From NCBI GenBank assembly GCA_950295325.1, contig OX485803.1:38827554-38891553 (forward strand): a DNA stretch of 64,000 nucleotides. Reading direction: 5' to 3'. Below are positions 36,348-48,779 of the stretch, in pieces. Made by a program: the position numbers and the translations under genes. The stretch is from Polytrichum commune (taxonomy: Eukaryota > Streptophyta > Polytrichopsida > Polytrichales > Polytrichaceae). Below the pieces are notes generated by a model. It was given only the letters and a program-made list of their open reading frames with translations, did no database searches and had not been told where the DNA came from. Position 1 is the stretch's first letter. Each line of letters opens with the position of its first letter.

Positions 36348-39300
36348 ATGGAGTCGACGCTACTGGAACAGGTAGCGAGCTTGATGAAATTCATTTCCAG
36401 CAGCAGGCGGGCCGTAACGAAGGCTGTGATGGGGAATTGGTGCAAATTTGCTAAAAGCCTCCTGGCGTCCCGGAAGCTGATGCTGGTGCCCCTGATGGTC
36501 ACTTCCATGCTCATCTGCCTGCTCCTGCATGGACGATACTGGTCTCGTGGTAATCATAATGATCATCAACACAAACTCTTTCCAATGTCTTCAAATTCCA
36601 GTGTTGCATTTTGCGGCAAAACTTAACCATCCTCAACTCCATACTTATAAATTTCTTCTGTGCGAAAGATCATTTCTGTTTCTGCAATTCTGGGTGAGAG
36701 ATATGGACTTGTATGGAAACAATATATATGTATATATGTCCGTGGTATCCAGTATAGACACCAATTTTGGCTTTGCTTCACGCATCTATGTTCCCAATCT
36801 TCATGACTGGATAGACAGAAATGAATCCTTACTCCCATGCTACCTCTTACAGATCGATTGACAGGAACAATGGTAATTGTACTGTAGTAGGTGTAACAAA
36901 TCATGTTTATATTCACACCACCGGGATTACAAGCTGCTCTTTCGGTGCATCCAAAGGCATGAAATCAAACAATGAACATGCTAATAAGTTGCTACGGCAG
37001 TCTGGTCAAACGGTCGAAGCATTTTTCAGCTGCTTCAGAAAGACTCGTGACCGAAAATCTTAGATTGAGGACTTAAGGTTGCCACAACCAATTACCTCGT
37101 CCTCACCAACAAAGCAATCCATCATGTATAGCAAACCTAAAAATGAAAGAAACATCACCACACCATACCTGTAGCTACAGTAATACGAAGGATGTCAAAC
37201 TGGCCCCTGTTGTTTAAATTAACTCTTTCTTCACGTTTTCCAGAATCTTTGCACCCGGAGGACCTCATCCGCGGCCGCATGATGGAGCTCAAGGCAACGT
37301 CATCATCACAACTGGTGCCTCAAGGAAGCTTGAAGTCGGCGAACCCAAATCACGGTCTGCTTTTTCAGGAAGATGTGGTCACATTTCCAGACGAGGTGCT
37401 GTTGTTGGTGCAGACACAAAAGGATGCCTACTTACCGCGGAAGGAGGATTACGAGTGCGTGTTTGCAGGGCCCAACCGGAGGATGATGATGATGATTGGC
37501 TTCAGCTCCAGCTCCTCTTCCCATATCATGTCGAGATCATCATCGTCAACTCCCATCCATGCCATCGGCTTCAAAGAACCGCAGCTGATGTATGTGAGGT
37601 GCCCGGCTCCCCGTAGTTCTGACATCAATTGGACGCAGTCGTACATGACGGTGACGCTGCAGGCTGTCCATCAACAATTAGGCTCCGATCAGGGAGTCAT
37701 CAAGAATGTGGCCCAAGTGCCTCCCAAGCCCACCTGGGAGACGTTGGTGTACGAGGCTGTCGTCCAAGTGGACAGCGTCGTGTTGTTCGCCAAGGGCTTG
37801 CCGCAGTCGCGATTGCCGAACACCAAGAATGTCCAAGATCTCGCCAGCCTGCGCTGCGTGTTCGGAAACATGGAGGTTATGACGTGGGTTGTCCTCGTTG
37901 CGCAAGAGGTACTTAGGTCTGCAACGAATTCGATTTCATCCTACTTGTGTGTTGTCTTGTTGAGGGTTTCATCGGAATTGTGATAATGTTTTTTTTTTTT
38001 TTTTTTTTCCAACTCGTAGAATACATGGGACTAGATACACCTGGATTTCAGGTTTACGTCGATGGAAATTATGAGCACTGATATGAGGAATCTGGGGTGG
38101 GCCAACTTCCTCCTCCGTAAAAAATCAATCGTCAAGAAGCAGAGCTTGATCAGATCTCCTCAAAACTTATCCCTCTACTGTGCATTTAGTTGAAAGCTCG
38201 GAGAGATCCGAGAGTTGGGTGTCAATGAAATTCTCACCGCGAATGTGGAATTCTGATTTTCTTGCTACACTGGTTTCTGATTTTATGTTCATGGAAATCT
38301 TAGGCACTAATATGGGGAATTTTGGACTGGGTCTAATTCTTCTACTATAGAAACTAATTATCGGGAAGCAGGTCTTGAAGTTTTGGGCCCAGATCTCCGC
38401 AAACTCTATGATCGCCTCAACTGAGCACTTGCTTACACCTCGGAGGAATTCAAGAATGAGCACTGATATAAGGAATCTGTCTAGGCTACGCGAAATTCCT
38501 CCTCTGTAGAAAGTAATTCGGAGTTCTGATGGTTTTGGTGCATTAGCTGGGATATGCCCTGCTTTCAGAGTTCCATCGATGGAATCATGAGCACTGATAT
38601 GAAGAATCTGGGCTGAGCTAAATTCCTCCTCCGTAGAAACTATTCATCTGGAAGCAGGGCTTCAAGTATAAGTCTCAGATCGTCTGAAATTTTATGCCTC
38701 CACAGAGCGTTGTGTTTGAAAGGTCGGAGAGATTCAAGAGTTGGGTGTTAGTGAATATCTCACCACAATTGTGGAATTCTGATGTTTTTTGCAACATCGT
38801 GGAATACGTGGGATTAGACACACTCTTGATTACGTCGATAGAAATTATGAGCACTGATATGGGGAATCTGGGCTGGGCCAAATTTCTGCTCTGTAGAAAC
38901 TAATCGTCAAGAAGCAGTGCTTGATCAGATCCCCTCAAACTTGCCCCTTCATTGAGCATTCTGCTTGAAAGCTCGGAGTGATTCAAGAGTTGGGTGTCAA
39001 CGAAAATGTCACCGCAAATGTAGAATTCTGATGGTTTTTTGCAAAGCTCGTAGAATACGTGGGATTAGACACACCTTGAATTCAGAATTACGTCGATGGA
39101 AATTATGAGCACTAATATGAAGAATCTGGGCTAGCCTAAACTCCTCCTCGGCAGAAACTAATCGTCAAGAAGCAGTGCTTGATCGGTTCTCCTCAAAATT
39201 ATTCCTTCACTGGGCAATTTGCTTGAAAGCCCGGAGAGATTCGAAACTTGGATGACGAAAATGTCACCGCAATTCTGTGTGTAGTTTAAGCTTTAGGAAT

Positions 39301-40907
39301 TGTGATGTTTTTGCTACACTAGTAGAATACGTGGGATTAGGCATTGACTTACAATCATGAAATTCTTGCAATCTTGAGCACCCCTGCAGGTGGTACGTTG
39401 TGTCATGCCGCATCCGTCCCTTCACGAGTCGCTGATGGGCAAGAAAATCAGCGTGCGGTTGCCAAAACTCGGAGTGCTACCGTCGGTGGCCTATTTCAGC
39501 TACCCCACCTTCGAATTCACTTTACCAAAACCATCAGGAATAGCCATAGCCATGGCAGGAGGATCCGAACAGCAAGCCGATACAAATAAAAATGCATCGT
39601 CTGAAACCGTCGTCGAGAAGGAGCACAACGTCTGCGCATGCACTATGTTGTGGAACCAAGCACGGTTCTTGAAGGAGTGGGTTATGTACCACTCGTACAT
39701 TGGAGTGGAGCGATGGTTCCTGTACGACAACAACAGCGATGACGAGCTAGAGGAGGTCGTGAGCGAGTCGTTAGCTCAATTCAACGTGACTCAGCATGCC
39801 TGGCCATGGCGCAAAACTCAAGAAGCTGGTTTCTCGCACTGCGCCATGCGAGCTAAACCCTACTGCGAATGGGTTATGTTCATCGATGTCGACGAGTTTG
39901 TGTACCCTGCAAAGTACCTTGACTCCAAGAACTCCTCCATCCTGGCAACAATGATCAAGACGGAGACGGAGAAATTTGCGGGACCCAGGGGAGCGAGCCG
40001 AATTGGCCAAATTCGGTTGGATTGCCACGATTTCAGCCCCTCCGGTCTCACAAGGCACCCTGAGGAGGGTGCCATGGTGGGGTACACCTGCCGCATGCGG
40101 ATTCCGCAGCGACATAAGAGCATTTTGCGTGTCGATGCGTTGAGTGACAGTTTGTTGAATGTCGTACACCATTTCGAAGTCAAGTCTCCGTATCGTTCCA
40201 TCACATTGCTCCGTCGTGTGGCCGTCATCAACCACTACAAGTACCAGGTATGCGTCGTGTCACACCAGTTCCTTCATCTTACCATGAATGACGATGGGAT
40301 GAAAAATGTAAGAATGACAAGCATCGACATCGGCAAATTTTGGGAACACCAAATGATGCAGACAAAATCAGGCAACGGCATAAATTACCAAAATCTGCTT
40401 CAAACACTCGGTTGACCGTCACCGCAGCCCTTCTGCCCGCTACTCGACTGCCTTCTTAGCGTAGCAACAATATCTTTGTCTGGGGAAATCATACACACCA
40501 CGATGTATACAAACACGTATGTACGATAGCACATGATTCAAATTCCAACATTCCCTCTAAAAACATGGCTTCGTTTTGGAATTCTTCACATTACAATGCT
40601 AGGAAGGCACTGCTACACATTCACTAATGCAATCTTTTGCACGTGCTCTTGACGTTCGTGTTGATTGAGTGCCCAGGTCTGGGAAGTCTTCAAGGCAAAG
40701 TTTACGAGAAGGGTGGCAACGTATGTAACCGACTGGACCGAGAAGAAAAACGAGAATTCGAAGGACCGCGTCCCCGGATTAGGCACAGAACCAATTGAAC
40801 CTATCGACTGGCCAGATCGCTTCTGCGAGGTCGTTGACTTGGGCCTCCGAAACTTCACCCTCCAAACATTCCAACACCCCCATACACACCAATTGTTGTG
40901 GCAATAA
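36348..40907 (+). CDS. Glycosyltransferase family 92 (DUF23) type II membrane protein
   Basis: Exons: 36348-36549, 37244-37908, 39390-40247, 40677-40907. Phases agree and give 651 residues. A short cytosolic N-terminus precedes one hydrophobic segment (about residues 44-61, LMLVPLMVTSMLICLLL), the signal-anchor layout of a Golgi enzyme. The GT92 core is NVCACTMLWNQARFLKEW (around residue 370), then GVERWFLYDNNSDD and the metal/sugar-nucleotide DxD in FIDVDEF (Asp455 and Asp457). The conserved end NHYKYQ-VWEVFKAKF is split by intron 3. Reading through that intron gives a false C-terminus with a stop at 40415. Plant GT92 members include pectic galactan galactosyltransferases, but which sugar this one moves is not visible. 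Residues around 370-400 of exon 2's low-complexity run (RMMMMIGFSSSSSS, encoded near 37480-37520) look poorly constrained. Confidence 0.92.
38015..39345 (+). repeat. Diverged tandem array (~260-bp period) inside GT92 intron 2
   Basis: The phrase gagcactgatatgaggaatct (with small changes) starts at about 38073, 38303, 38458, 38589, 38849 and 39107. The last two steps are 260 and 258 bp; the shorter steps reflect partial units. Each full unit also contains tagaatacgtggga-tagacacacc, aatcgtcaagaagcag-gcttgatcag, gcttgaaagctcggagagattcaagagttgg and caccgcaaatgtggaattctgat. Units differ by substitutions and indels, so the array is old. It fills nearly all of the 1.48-kb intron between exons 37244-37908 and 39390-40247. 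Confidence 0.8.
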
Positions 40908-41762
40908 CATGAAATCTCTTCCGCCTGACTTTTTTCCGATAGAGCATACCGGTCTGTAACTTCATATTCGGCATTTTTCATGACCCAAAAAAAATTCACC
41001 CTACTGGATGGGGTGAGGCAATCAACTGAAGTTACTTGGTAGCAGAGTGTACCTATTACCAGATTATCATGCCACGAACATCCAAGCAGATCCCGTGGGA
41101 GCGATGATCTGACAAATGATCTACGGAGTAGGTAACTTACTTCCTTGAATGTGCGTGCGGCATACAAGCCAATATCATCTGAGATGCAAATGAACCAAAA
41201 TAAAACGTCGACATGCCACACGCTGACTTCACACACCATTGACAGCCTCATATCCAAATTGCATCATACTAAACTTATGTTGAGCTTGTCGTGGTCAAGA
41301 TGAGTCCTGATTCAGGGACTCTAGAACTTACATTAACTGGTTCCTCACGGAACAGTGATGTTCCTTACATCTACTGCTTTCCTTGCGAAATCCTTGAACC
41401 TTTGCTATAATCCAATAATTGCCTGCTCGCTGATATTTGCTACAATTATTTTCGTGGCTCGCACACAATTCCTGGTAGAGCATGTGCATCTCAAAGTGGG
41501 ACATCCTCCTCGCTTCTTCAAGCCCTTGCTGTACACCCACCCTCCTACATAAATACGAGCCACACCTTATAATTTGCTCGAAGCAAACCTGATTATTAGA
41601 TGAATTTGTGAACATGTCCCTACACTCTCTGATGGATGTCTTACTTAGGTGGTCAAAGGTGAGAAAGCCTGAACCGACCTTGACGAAGAACGGGGATGGC
41701 TTGTATGCGCAAGTGGTTGCCTTTGCCATGGGGATGGTTTGAATCTGCTAACCCGCTTCCGC
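40908..41762. other. Convergent intergenic gap between GT92 and M32 carboxypeptidase
   Basis: GT92 (+) and the carboxypeptidase (-) converge here, so the 855 bp probably hold both 3' UTRs and terminators. No exon was recognised. Open frames on the minus strand have no recognisable product. Confidence 0.6.
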
Positions 41763-43673
41763 TTATCGAGAAACTGCAAAATCTTGCATCTCCGCACTAG
41801 ACAGGTTGTAGAGAGCACCATACTTCCGAGACAAGTAACCCAGGAAACACTTCGCATCCAATTTGCTTCCGGTGACTTTCTCAATCAGCTCATCGGCCGT
41901 TTCGTACAAGGAGCCCACGGTGTGGATATTCTCCCGCAGCCACTCACGAAGCGGGGCAAATTTGCCCTCTTGGATATTCTTCCGAAGCCCTGGAATCTCC
42001 TTCTCTGCTGCCTGAATGATCATGGACGCATACACAGCTCCGAGTGTGTACGTGGGGAAATAGCCGAACAAGCCTAACCCCCAGTGGATGTCCTGCAAGC
42101 ACCCTTCGGCATCATTCTTCGGCACGATACCCAGATACTCCTCCATCTTCTTGTTCCATAGCTTAGGAACATCCGCCACGCGAACACTCCCATCCAGCAA
42201 CCCCTTCTCAATTTCAAATCTGAGGAGGATGTGGAGCGGGTACGAAAGCTCATCAGCTTCAACACGGATCATCCCAGGCTTAATCTCATTGATGACCTTG
42301 TGATATTCACTAGCCTTACTGCTGGGGAGGGAGGAGAAGCTGCTCAGAATGACAGGCCAGTAGTGATCCCAATACTCTGCACTCATCCCCACCTGCTTCT
42401 CCCACAACAACGATTGGCTCTCATGGAGCCCCATCCCCGGGGGCTTCGACACGGGCAACCCATCTTTACATGCCTGCACATTCCTTCCCTGCTCATACAA
42501 CCCATGCCCAGCCTCATGGAGTGTTGCCAATATGCCAGACGAGATCTCAGTCTCAGTAAACCTCGAGGTGATTCTGACATCCAGAGGAGACGCAATGGAG
42601 ATGGTCATCGGATGTGTGGACTCATCAAACCTTCCGGAGGCAAAATCAAACCCTATTTCCTCCGCCAGCCGCTTCGCCAGACGCTTCTGCGTCTCAAGAG
42701 AGAACATCCCACTGAACAAGTCCTTCGATTGCAAAAACTGCTTGCTCGGCCCTTCCCTTGTCTCCTGGATACATTTCACCATCGAGACTAACGGTGTCTT
42801 GATGGATGCGAAGAACGGCTCCAAGCTCCTCACCGTTAGCCCCCGCTCAAACCTGTCCAAGCAGTAATCGTAAACCTCCATGCCCGGTTCCACGGCATCA
42901 GCCTCCTCCCTGGCTATGTCGATCCACTCCTGCAACACGGGTGCGAACACACTGAAATCGTTCTCTTTCCTCGCCTTCTGCCACGCTGCCACACCATTCG
43001 CCTCGAGCTCCGCTGCCCTCGCCGCAAGCTCAACCGGTTTCTTCTTCGTCCGCGTGTACTCCCTCCCGGCCTCCCGCACCGACGCAACCTCCGCGTCACT
43101 AAACCCTTGCTCCCGCAAAGCCACCAAACCCTTCGCTTCCAACACGGCTAGAGCTTCTCCGATAGCATCACTGCTCTTATATCCATGCATAACCCTTGCA
43201 ATCACCCCCAGCTGCTCCCCCCGCACTGCTACACCATTCGGTGGCATATAAACTTGCTGATCCCATGTCAACAACGCTTGCACTCCCTCCAAACAACTTA
43301 TCTCCTTCAGCTTCAGCTTCAACTTCTCAAATGCCTCCCTCGCCTCTCCCATGCCCGTGTCGGTAACAGTACTCCCCCCGTTCATCGTTGCCTCTGCCCT
43401 AACGCAAACCCTAGCTCCAAACCCTCCCACTCTGCTTCGATGATCACCCTTCTGCCACCCTGCTCGCCTCCTTGAATCTCTTACAGCTTCACTACTGCCG
43501 CTCCAATTTCTGTGGAGTTGGTGGTGGTGGTGGTGGATGAGGTTGAGAGGGCACTTATATTGGACCCGGGTGATGTGGGATCCACAGTGTTTACTAAAAG
43601 TGGGGACCAGTCTAGCTCCGAGAATCGAAGATGAGTGACTATAACAGTGATGGTGCACCATCGCCATTGCCAT
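41763..43673 (-). CDS. M32 family carboxypeptidase (thermostable carboxypeptidase 1 / Taq type), intronless
   Basis: One uninterrupted frame of 636 codons from ATG at 43671-43673. The zinc site is LHEAGHGLYEQG (HExxH at residues 386-390), with the third ligand Glu in GLHESQSLLWE (417-421). Further M32 hallmarks are LTWDQQVYMPP, IASPLDVRITSRF, VEADELSYPLHILLRFEIE and GLFGYFPTYTLGAVYA. M32 enzymes are soluble metallocarboxypeptidases of about 500 residues that trim C-terminal amino acids. Here roughly 100 extra N-terminal residues are rich in His, Ser and Arg and poor in acidic residues, which suggests a chloroplast or mitochondrial presequence. A second Met (MNGGSTVTDTG) near the domain start could give a cytosolic form. 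It is the only intronless gene in a window of intron-rich genes. Family identity is certain; targeting is inferred. Confidence 0.95.
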   Translation of the reverse strand: MAMAMVHHHCYSHSSSILGARLVPTFSKHCGSHITRVQYKCPLNLIHHHHHQLHRNWSGSSEAVRDSRRRAGWQKGDHRSRVGGFGARVCVRAEATMNGGSTVTDTGMGEAREAFEKLKLKLKEISCLEGVQALLTWDQQVYMPPNGVAVRGEQLGVIARVMHGYKSSDAIGEALAVLEAKGLVALREQGFSDAEVASVREAGREYTRTKKKPVELAARAAELEANGVAAWQKARKENDFSVFAPVLQEWIDIAREEADAVEPGMEVYDYCLDRFERGLTVRSLEPFFASIKTPLVSMVKCIQETREGPSKQFLQSKDLFSGMFSLETQKRLAKRLAEEIGFDFASGRFDESTHPMTISIASPLDVRITSRFTETEISSGILATLHEAGHGLYEQGRNVQACKDGLPVSKPPGMGLHESQSLLWEKQVGMSAEYWDHYWPVILSSFSSLPSSKASEYHKVINEIKPGMIRVEADELSYPLHILLRFEIEKGLLDGSVRVADVPKLWNKKMEEYLGIVPKNDAEGCLQDIHWGLGLFGYFPTYTLGAVYASMIIQAAEKEIPGLRKNIQEGKFAPLREWLRENIHTVGSLYETADELIEKVTGSKLDAKCFLGYLSRKYGALYNLSSAEMQDFAVSR

Positions 43674-44147
43674 TTCTACAACCAAGCTACTGTTCTGGGA
43701 GCTCGTGCAGAGTTGAATTTGTTGATTTTAATGCCAATTGCATCGTGTTTTGCCTCATACGTACGTATATTTCGTTTCTTTCCAATTCCCAGTCATTCAA
43801 TTCCTAGTGAGTTCTATTCGAACTCGTCATGAGATGGACTGGAGTGACGCATAGCAGGAGTGACATCGACGCAAGCTTGCTCGGTGCTTCCTCCGACTGA
43901 CCTCCAGACTTTTCCTTATCCACTCCGGTCATCGGTGTTGTTCCTCCTCTGGCTCTTGACAAGTGTCGGAATATGCTTCCCACGTAGGTTTCGAGTAGGT
44001 CTCTACGAATACAAGGCTGACATGTGGCAGGATTTGAGGTGGAGATTCACAGGGTGGGTTGAGAGCATGGAAGTTGGACTTCACAAGGGTCCTAAGTCCC
44101 AAGTATGACATGGATGCTTACATGGCAGCACTTTTGGGAGGTGAGGA

Positions 44148-44210
44148 TTGGGACTTGTGTTGAGAGGAGTCGAGCAAAAAGCTAGACCCAACTCTCAACA
44201 CAAGTCCCAA
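44148..44210. repeat. Perfect 19-bp hairpin
   Basis: ttgggacttgtgttgagag (44148-44166) and ctctcaacacaagtcccaa (44192-44210) are exact reverse complements around a 25-nt loop. It lies just outside the left arm of the larger inverted repeat and may be the end of a transposable element. No role can be assigned from sequence. Confidence 0.75.
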
Positions 44211-44329
44211 AAAAATTTACATGAAAAAAATCAAGACATGACTTTAATGAATATAAACCATATTTTAATGGTTTCTTGAGGTTCAAGATTTGGGATTTTG
44301 CCTCCAATATTGGGACTTGCTAACATGAG

Positions 44330-44600
44330 TGGGACTTGGAACCCCAGTGAACTGGCCATGAGGTCCACCAATAACAAAATTCTAAAATCCAACAATTCTA
44401 TTGTTGGAAAGAAATATAATGACATTGATGTGGCACAACTTCCCCGTCAAATCTTGGCGATCCTCGTTCAAGAAAATACTCCCCCTAGTTTGAGAAATCA
44501 ATCTTCAAGCTTGGGTCGAATTTTGAGTCCAGAAACTGAAATCCATTACAAAGTGTTTTGGACCCAAGTTTCTTGGTCTTTGACCCTAGTATAATCCCAT
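44330..44600 (+). repeat. Outer inverted repeat, left arm
   Basis: Contains cctagtttgagaaatcaatc and flanking blocks (tcaagaaaatact, gtgttttggaccc) that match, in order, the reverse complement of about 48780-48985. The arms are some 4.2 kb apart and enclose the long inverted repeat at 45061-47128. Identity is moderate, so the structure is old or the arms are two independent insertions in opposite directions. Confidence 0.55.
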
Positions 44601-45060
44601 TATTCACTCCAATCGTTACCACGAACCTCATGTCTATTACAAAAATAGGAGACCTAACACTTGGATTAACATTGAACCAAGCTTGAATCCGAAATGGCGT
44701 ACATTCTCATACATCCTTCAAAGTTCTACTCCATTCTCAATTGGATACTCAAATTATTGGATAGGTTTTTGGTGGAGACAATTTGATCATAAGATTTCTT
44801 TCAAGCCAAGATGATCCATAGCGTCACACTTCTCAACATCCGCCAAATCATCCATCCAACCATCATACCCTAGCTCTCTAGCAACTTGGGCAGAAAATAA
44901 TTAATTTTGAAGGTGCCTAAATTTATGGGAAATTAATTTCGTTGAGTGTCCATTTAAAAAAGTAATAACATTCAAAGAGTGTATGAAATCACAATAATGC
45001 AAGTGACATAGTCTCTCACAAATACCATTCCGTATAACTCTCACACAAAGCAAAACCATG

Positions 45061-45319
45061 ACATACAAGTAAAAGACGAACTTCAAGGTAAGGAATGTTG
45101 GTTAAGGGAAGTGTTTAGGTTAATCGTAGCCGCCATGGATGAAATTAGGAGAACCATTCATGAATTATAGGAATGACTTGGATGAATGTCTAACTTATTT
45201 TAAATTAAATTTTTAATCTACCCAATTTTAGGATATTGTTTTATGGGTTGCCCAACTTACTATACACTTTAATTCATTATTAGGCAGAAAGGTGCGCAAG
45301 CTACTAGAGAACTATGGCA
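45061..45319 (+). repeat. Long inner inverted repeat, left arm
   Basis: About 260 bp matching the reverse complement of 46880-47128 with frequent substitutions. Shared blocks include acaagtaaaagac, ttaagggaagtgt, gatgaaattagga, atgacttggatgaat and ttatgggttgcc. The arms flank about 1.56 kb with no recognisable gene. Long terminal inverted repeats of this size are typical of Mutator-like elements, but neither a transposase nor a 9-bp target duplication was found, so the class is unproven. Confidence 0.65.
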
Positions 45320-46879
45320 TGCTTGACCATATGCCACAACTTATCCCCAAAAGAAAGGGTACGAATTTCTTGCACACAACATATCGTACTAAACTTGTGC
45401 ACCTACATTGTCAAAGAGAATTGACCATATTGGAATATTAGAATCACCATGACGTCAATGCTTTGGTACGATATGGGTTGCAAAGGGAAAGGACGTAGAC
45501 TTTAATGGTCATACTAGTGTTGCAAGCAAGCCATGTACACTCTAAACCCTATAGTATCAACCTACTTAATGTCACTCCTTCTCTTATATCCCAAACCCCT
45601 AGGCAACGGATGTTCTCATTTTAAATCTCACTCCTTGTTGTCAAGTTTTCCTAATCACATGTTTTGACATTAAAGTATACCAACAAAGAATCCAAACCAT
45701 GTGCTCGTGCGTATCATGTTGGGATCATGTTGTCATCATTATAATAATTATTGTCATTATTGCAATGCTATGTTTTGTGTTATTCCATAATGTCACATGC
45801 TACACTAATTCTCTTTTATAACATATTCATGTTAACACTACATGATTCCTTAATATCATGTGCACTTTGGTTGCCACAAGCATGACACTATGGAGTTTAG
45901 AGTGTAATTGTGGTCAAATCCATGTGAGGCCATAGACATAAGTTAGTAGGTATTATAGATCCGAATATTCTAACTTAGGAAATGCTAAAGGTGAATGACT
46001 TCAAAGGTGGTTCATCCCATGATTTTAAGTCCAAAGATGACCAAATTTGTACAATAGAAAAAAGAAAAACTCCAAGATATTTTACTAGGGACCCATGTCA
46101 AAGAAATGCTCTCATTATGATGTTTCAATGAATTTTTTGGGGGAGGCTTTAAGTACCACACTTCCCACTAGGTAAGGCTCACAAGGCACATTTTTCAAAA
46201 TCTATATGTTGTACTGAATATTGAGAAGCAAGTTTGCCCTCTATGTGCCTTGATCAAATCACAGCCCATGAGACATACCATCTTTCCCCTACCCTACCCT
46301 TTAGGCTAGATTCCACATGATTCACCAAACAATGTGGGACATCTAGAACTCAAGAATTCAAGTACACATGATGAAGCGGGTTGCATATAATGCTCAATGT
46401 ATAACACAAGGTACATGCCACATGTAAATTACATTGAACATGTACAAATTAAATCGCTGGTTTTTTTTTTGTAAAAATTGTTGTGAGAATATTTGCAAGC
46501 CACATCTTCAACACATTTAACAATAAGTGAAGACAAGTGAAGCCCAAGAGAAGACAAGAGAATGGTCAAACTTGATTTTTTTTTTCAAAACTGCCTTTTT
46601 TGGGCATATATCCAAAAAATCAGCACATTAACATTTTGGTGCATGGTCATTCTTCTTCATCCGCATTTAGTTTACACCTAGTGAGGGGCCCAAAGGCTTT
46701 GTTTATTGGTTTTCTAGGAACTCTAACCGTGGAAGTTGGACCATCAAGTCAGACCATGGAAAAAGGCCATCTTTCATGGTCGGACTTCATGGTCCGTGGT
46801 GTAAATTGGCCCTTAGTAAGAGACTTCAATGGTTAGGAAGGAACTCTTAGCAACCTCCATCATAAGAAGCCTACACCTC

Positions 46880-47128
46880 TATCATAGCTCTCTAGCAGAT
46901 TGGGTACTTTTCTGCCTATACTTAATTAAAGTGTGAAAGTAAGTTAGGCAACCCATAAAATAATATTCTAAAATTGGGCATTTAAAAAAAAAAGGTTAGA
47001 TATTCATCCAAGTCATTTCTATAATTCATAGATAGTTTTCCTAATTTCATCTATGGCGGCTATAATGAACCTAGACACTTCCCTTAACTAGCATTCCTTA
47101 CTCTAAAATTTGTCTTTTACTTGTATTA
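46880..47128 (-). repeat. Long inner inverted repeat, right arm
   Basis: Reverse-complement partner of 45061-45319. Its outer end reads tgtcttttacttgta, matching tacaagtaaaagac at the left arm's outer end. Another fragment similar to its inner end (agctctctagca) lies near 44869, which suggests further rearrangement or nesting. Confidence 0.65.
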
Positions 47129-48598
47129 TTTTTATACCATGAGTGAGATTGATGCGGTGTGAAGACATTGTTGAAGATTTTTGATGCTACATTCCATTTT
47201 ACTTCGTGTATTTGTTACCACAATAATAAAAATGACATTTTCTTCTTATTTTTCTACAATTCTTTATACGCACAAATAAATATAGTAAGGAGGACTATAT
47301 AATTTGATTTGACTATGATAAACTGCATGTGTAAAGAGAGTCAACCTATTTGCAAAGGCAACCTACTCACACATACCAATGTTCATGTTTATCTATGAGG
47401 TGACAACCACAAGAGGTCATCCTTCCATAGCTCATCCTTCCATTGCATGGTGTGGGCATGGTGAGTGTGAGGGTAAAAGACACAACATCACAATGCTAAT
47501 ACCCATGATGAATGTTGGTGTGATTACAGAAGTAAACCTCGAGAAGACTTGTTATAATGTAGTCTCATTTAATGAGTACAATTTAAGCAAACTATGTCCA
47601 CCGGCTAGTGTCTCAAATCCTAGTTGCGCTCATTATAAAGATTAGGATGTTATGGCATATACATAAGGGGCTTTGGAAAGAACATGCCCTTGTAAGATCA
47701 TGGTTTGACACACTTAAATAAAGAGCAATTCAAGATCTTTGATGTTCTTTATCATATGATTTTCCTTGTGTATTAGTTTTGAAGCTTGAGTTTACATGCA
47801 TACGGCAATGTCATGGTCTTGTTATAGGTGCACACACCTGCCATAACATTATCAACACCTCCCTTGTAGCTCTTTTCCTAAACATGCACGACCATTAATC
47901 ATGGGTTAGTAGTCCCTGGCAACAACAGTGCGTTGTCGGATTGTTTAGGGGTCCATGTACAATGTGTTGACCAGGGCACATGATATGCGCACTCACATGG
48001 ACTTGGGCTGACAACCATTGTGTGATTTATAAACATTCCATTATACCCCTGTTTTTTTATATAACATGTTGTGAAGCCCGATGGTTGGTTCATTCTTATG
48101 AACTAAATAATACCTATGTTGAATACTGTGCATTTTATATGGGTGGCCCCAACAAAAGAGGGGTATGCTTCTACTAACATTTCCAATATTTTTGGCACTA
48201 GAGGTGCAACACCCTAGTGTTGAGTAATGTTATGTCATATGTTGTATGCAAAATGACCAAAATAAAAATTGTCATTAGAGTGGGGACCACATCAAAGTCA
48301 TATCATTCATGATAACTTCAAACATTGGATACAATGTAGACCTCATCAAATCTTGTTCATAATAATATGTTCTAAATATTTAATGTGGGTCACTATACTT
48401 AATCATCTACTTTCAAGATCAAGGGGGAGATTTAGCTATTGAGTGTGAAACTATAGAATCCAAAATATGCCAATTTGCGATGTTTCTTAAAATTCAGGTC
48501 TCAAAGAAAACATTACAACCAGTCAAGGATATCACTAAGTTTCATTGGAAAAAAAACCCTGATGCACAATGCTACTTTCATCCATGTTATTTTTCATC

Positions 48599-48640
48599 CA
48601 CACACACACACACACACACACACTATATATATATATATAA
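48599..48640 (+). repeat. (CA)n(TA)n microsatellite
   Basis: A (CA) tract of about 12 units is followed directly by a (TA) tract of about 8 units. It lies in intergenic sequence upstream of the outer inverted-repeat arm at 48780. Confidence 0.9.
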
Positions 48641-48779
48641 TAGATCGCCAATACACCATACATCCAATTTAGTGTGACCCACACTATTAATTGTTGGCAC
48701 ATATTAATCTTCTTGCAATGAGTAGGTGTCAATTAGAGATGTGACGCATTAGAAAGACCACCCTAATTGACATGATGCA

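Noticed and set aside
40248-40415. C-terminal end of GT92 by reading through to the stop at 40415
   Set aside because: The conserved GT92 end (VWEVFKAKF) is found in phase at 40677 after a proper intron, so the read-through tail is intronic.
40613-41257. 214-codon minus-strand frame
   Set aside because: It is antisense to the last GT92 exon, and its sequence shows no domain.
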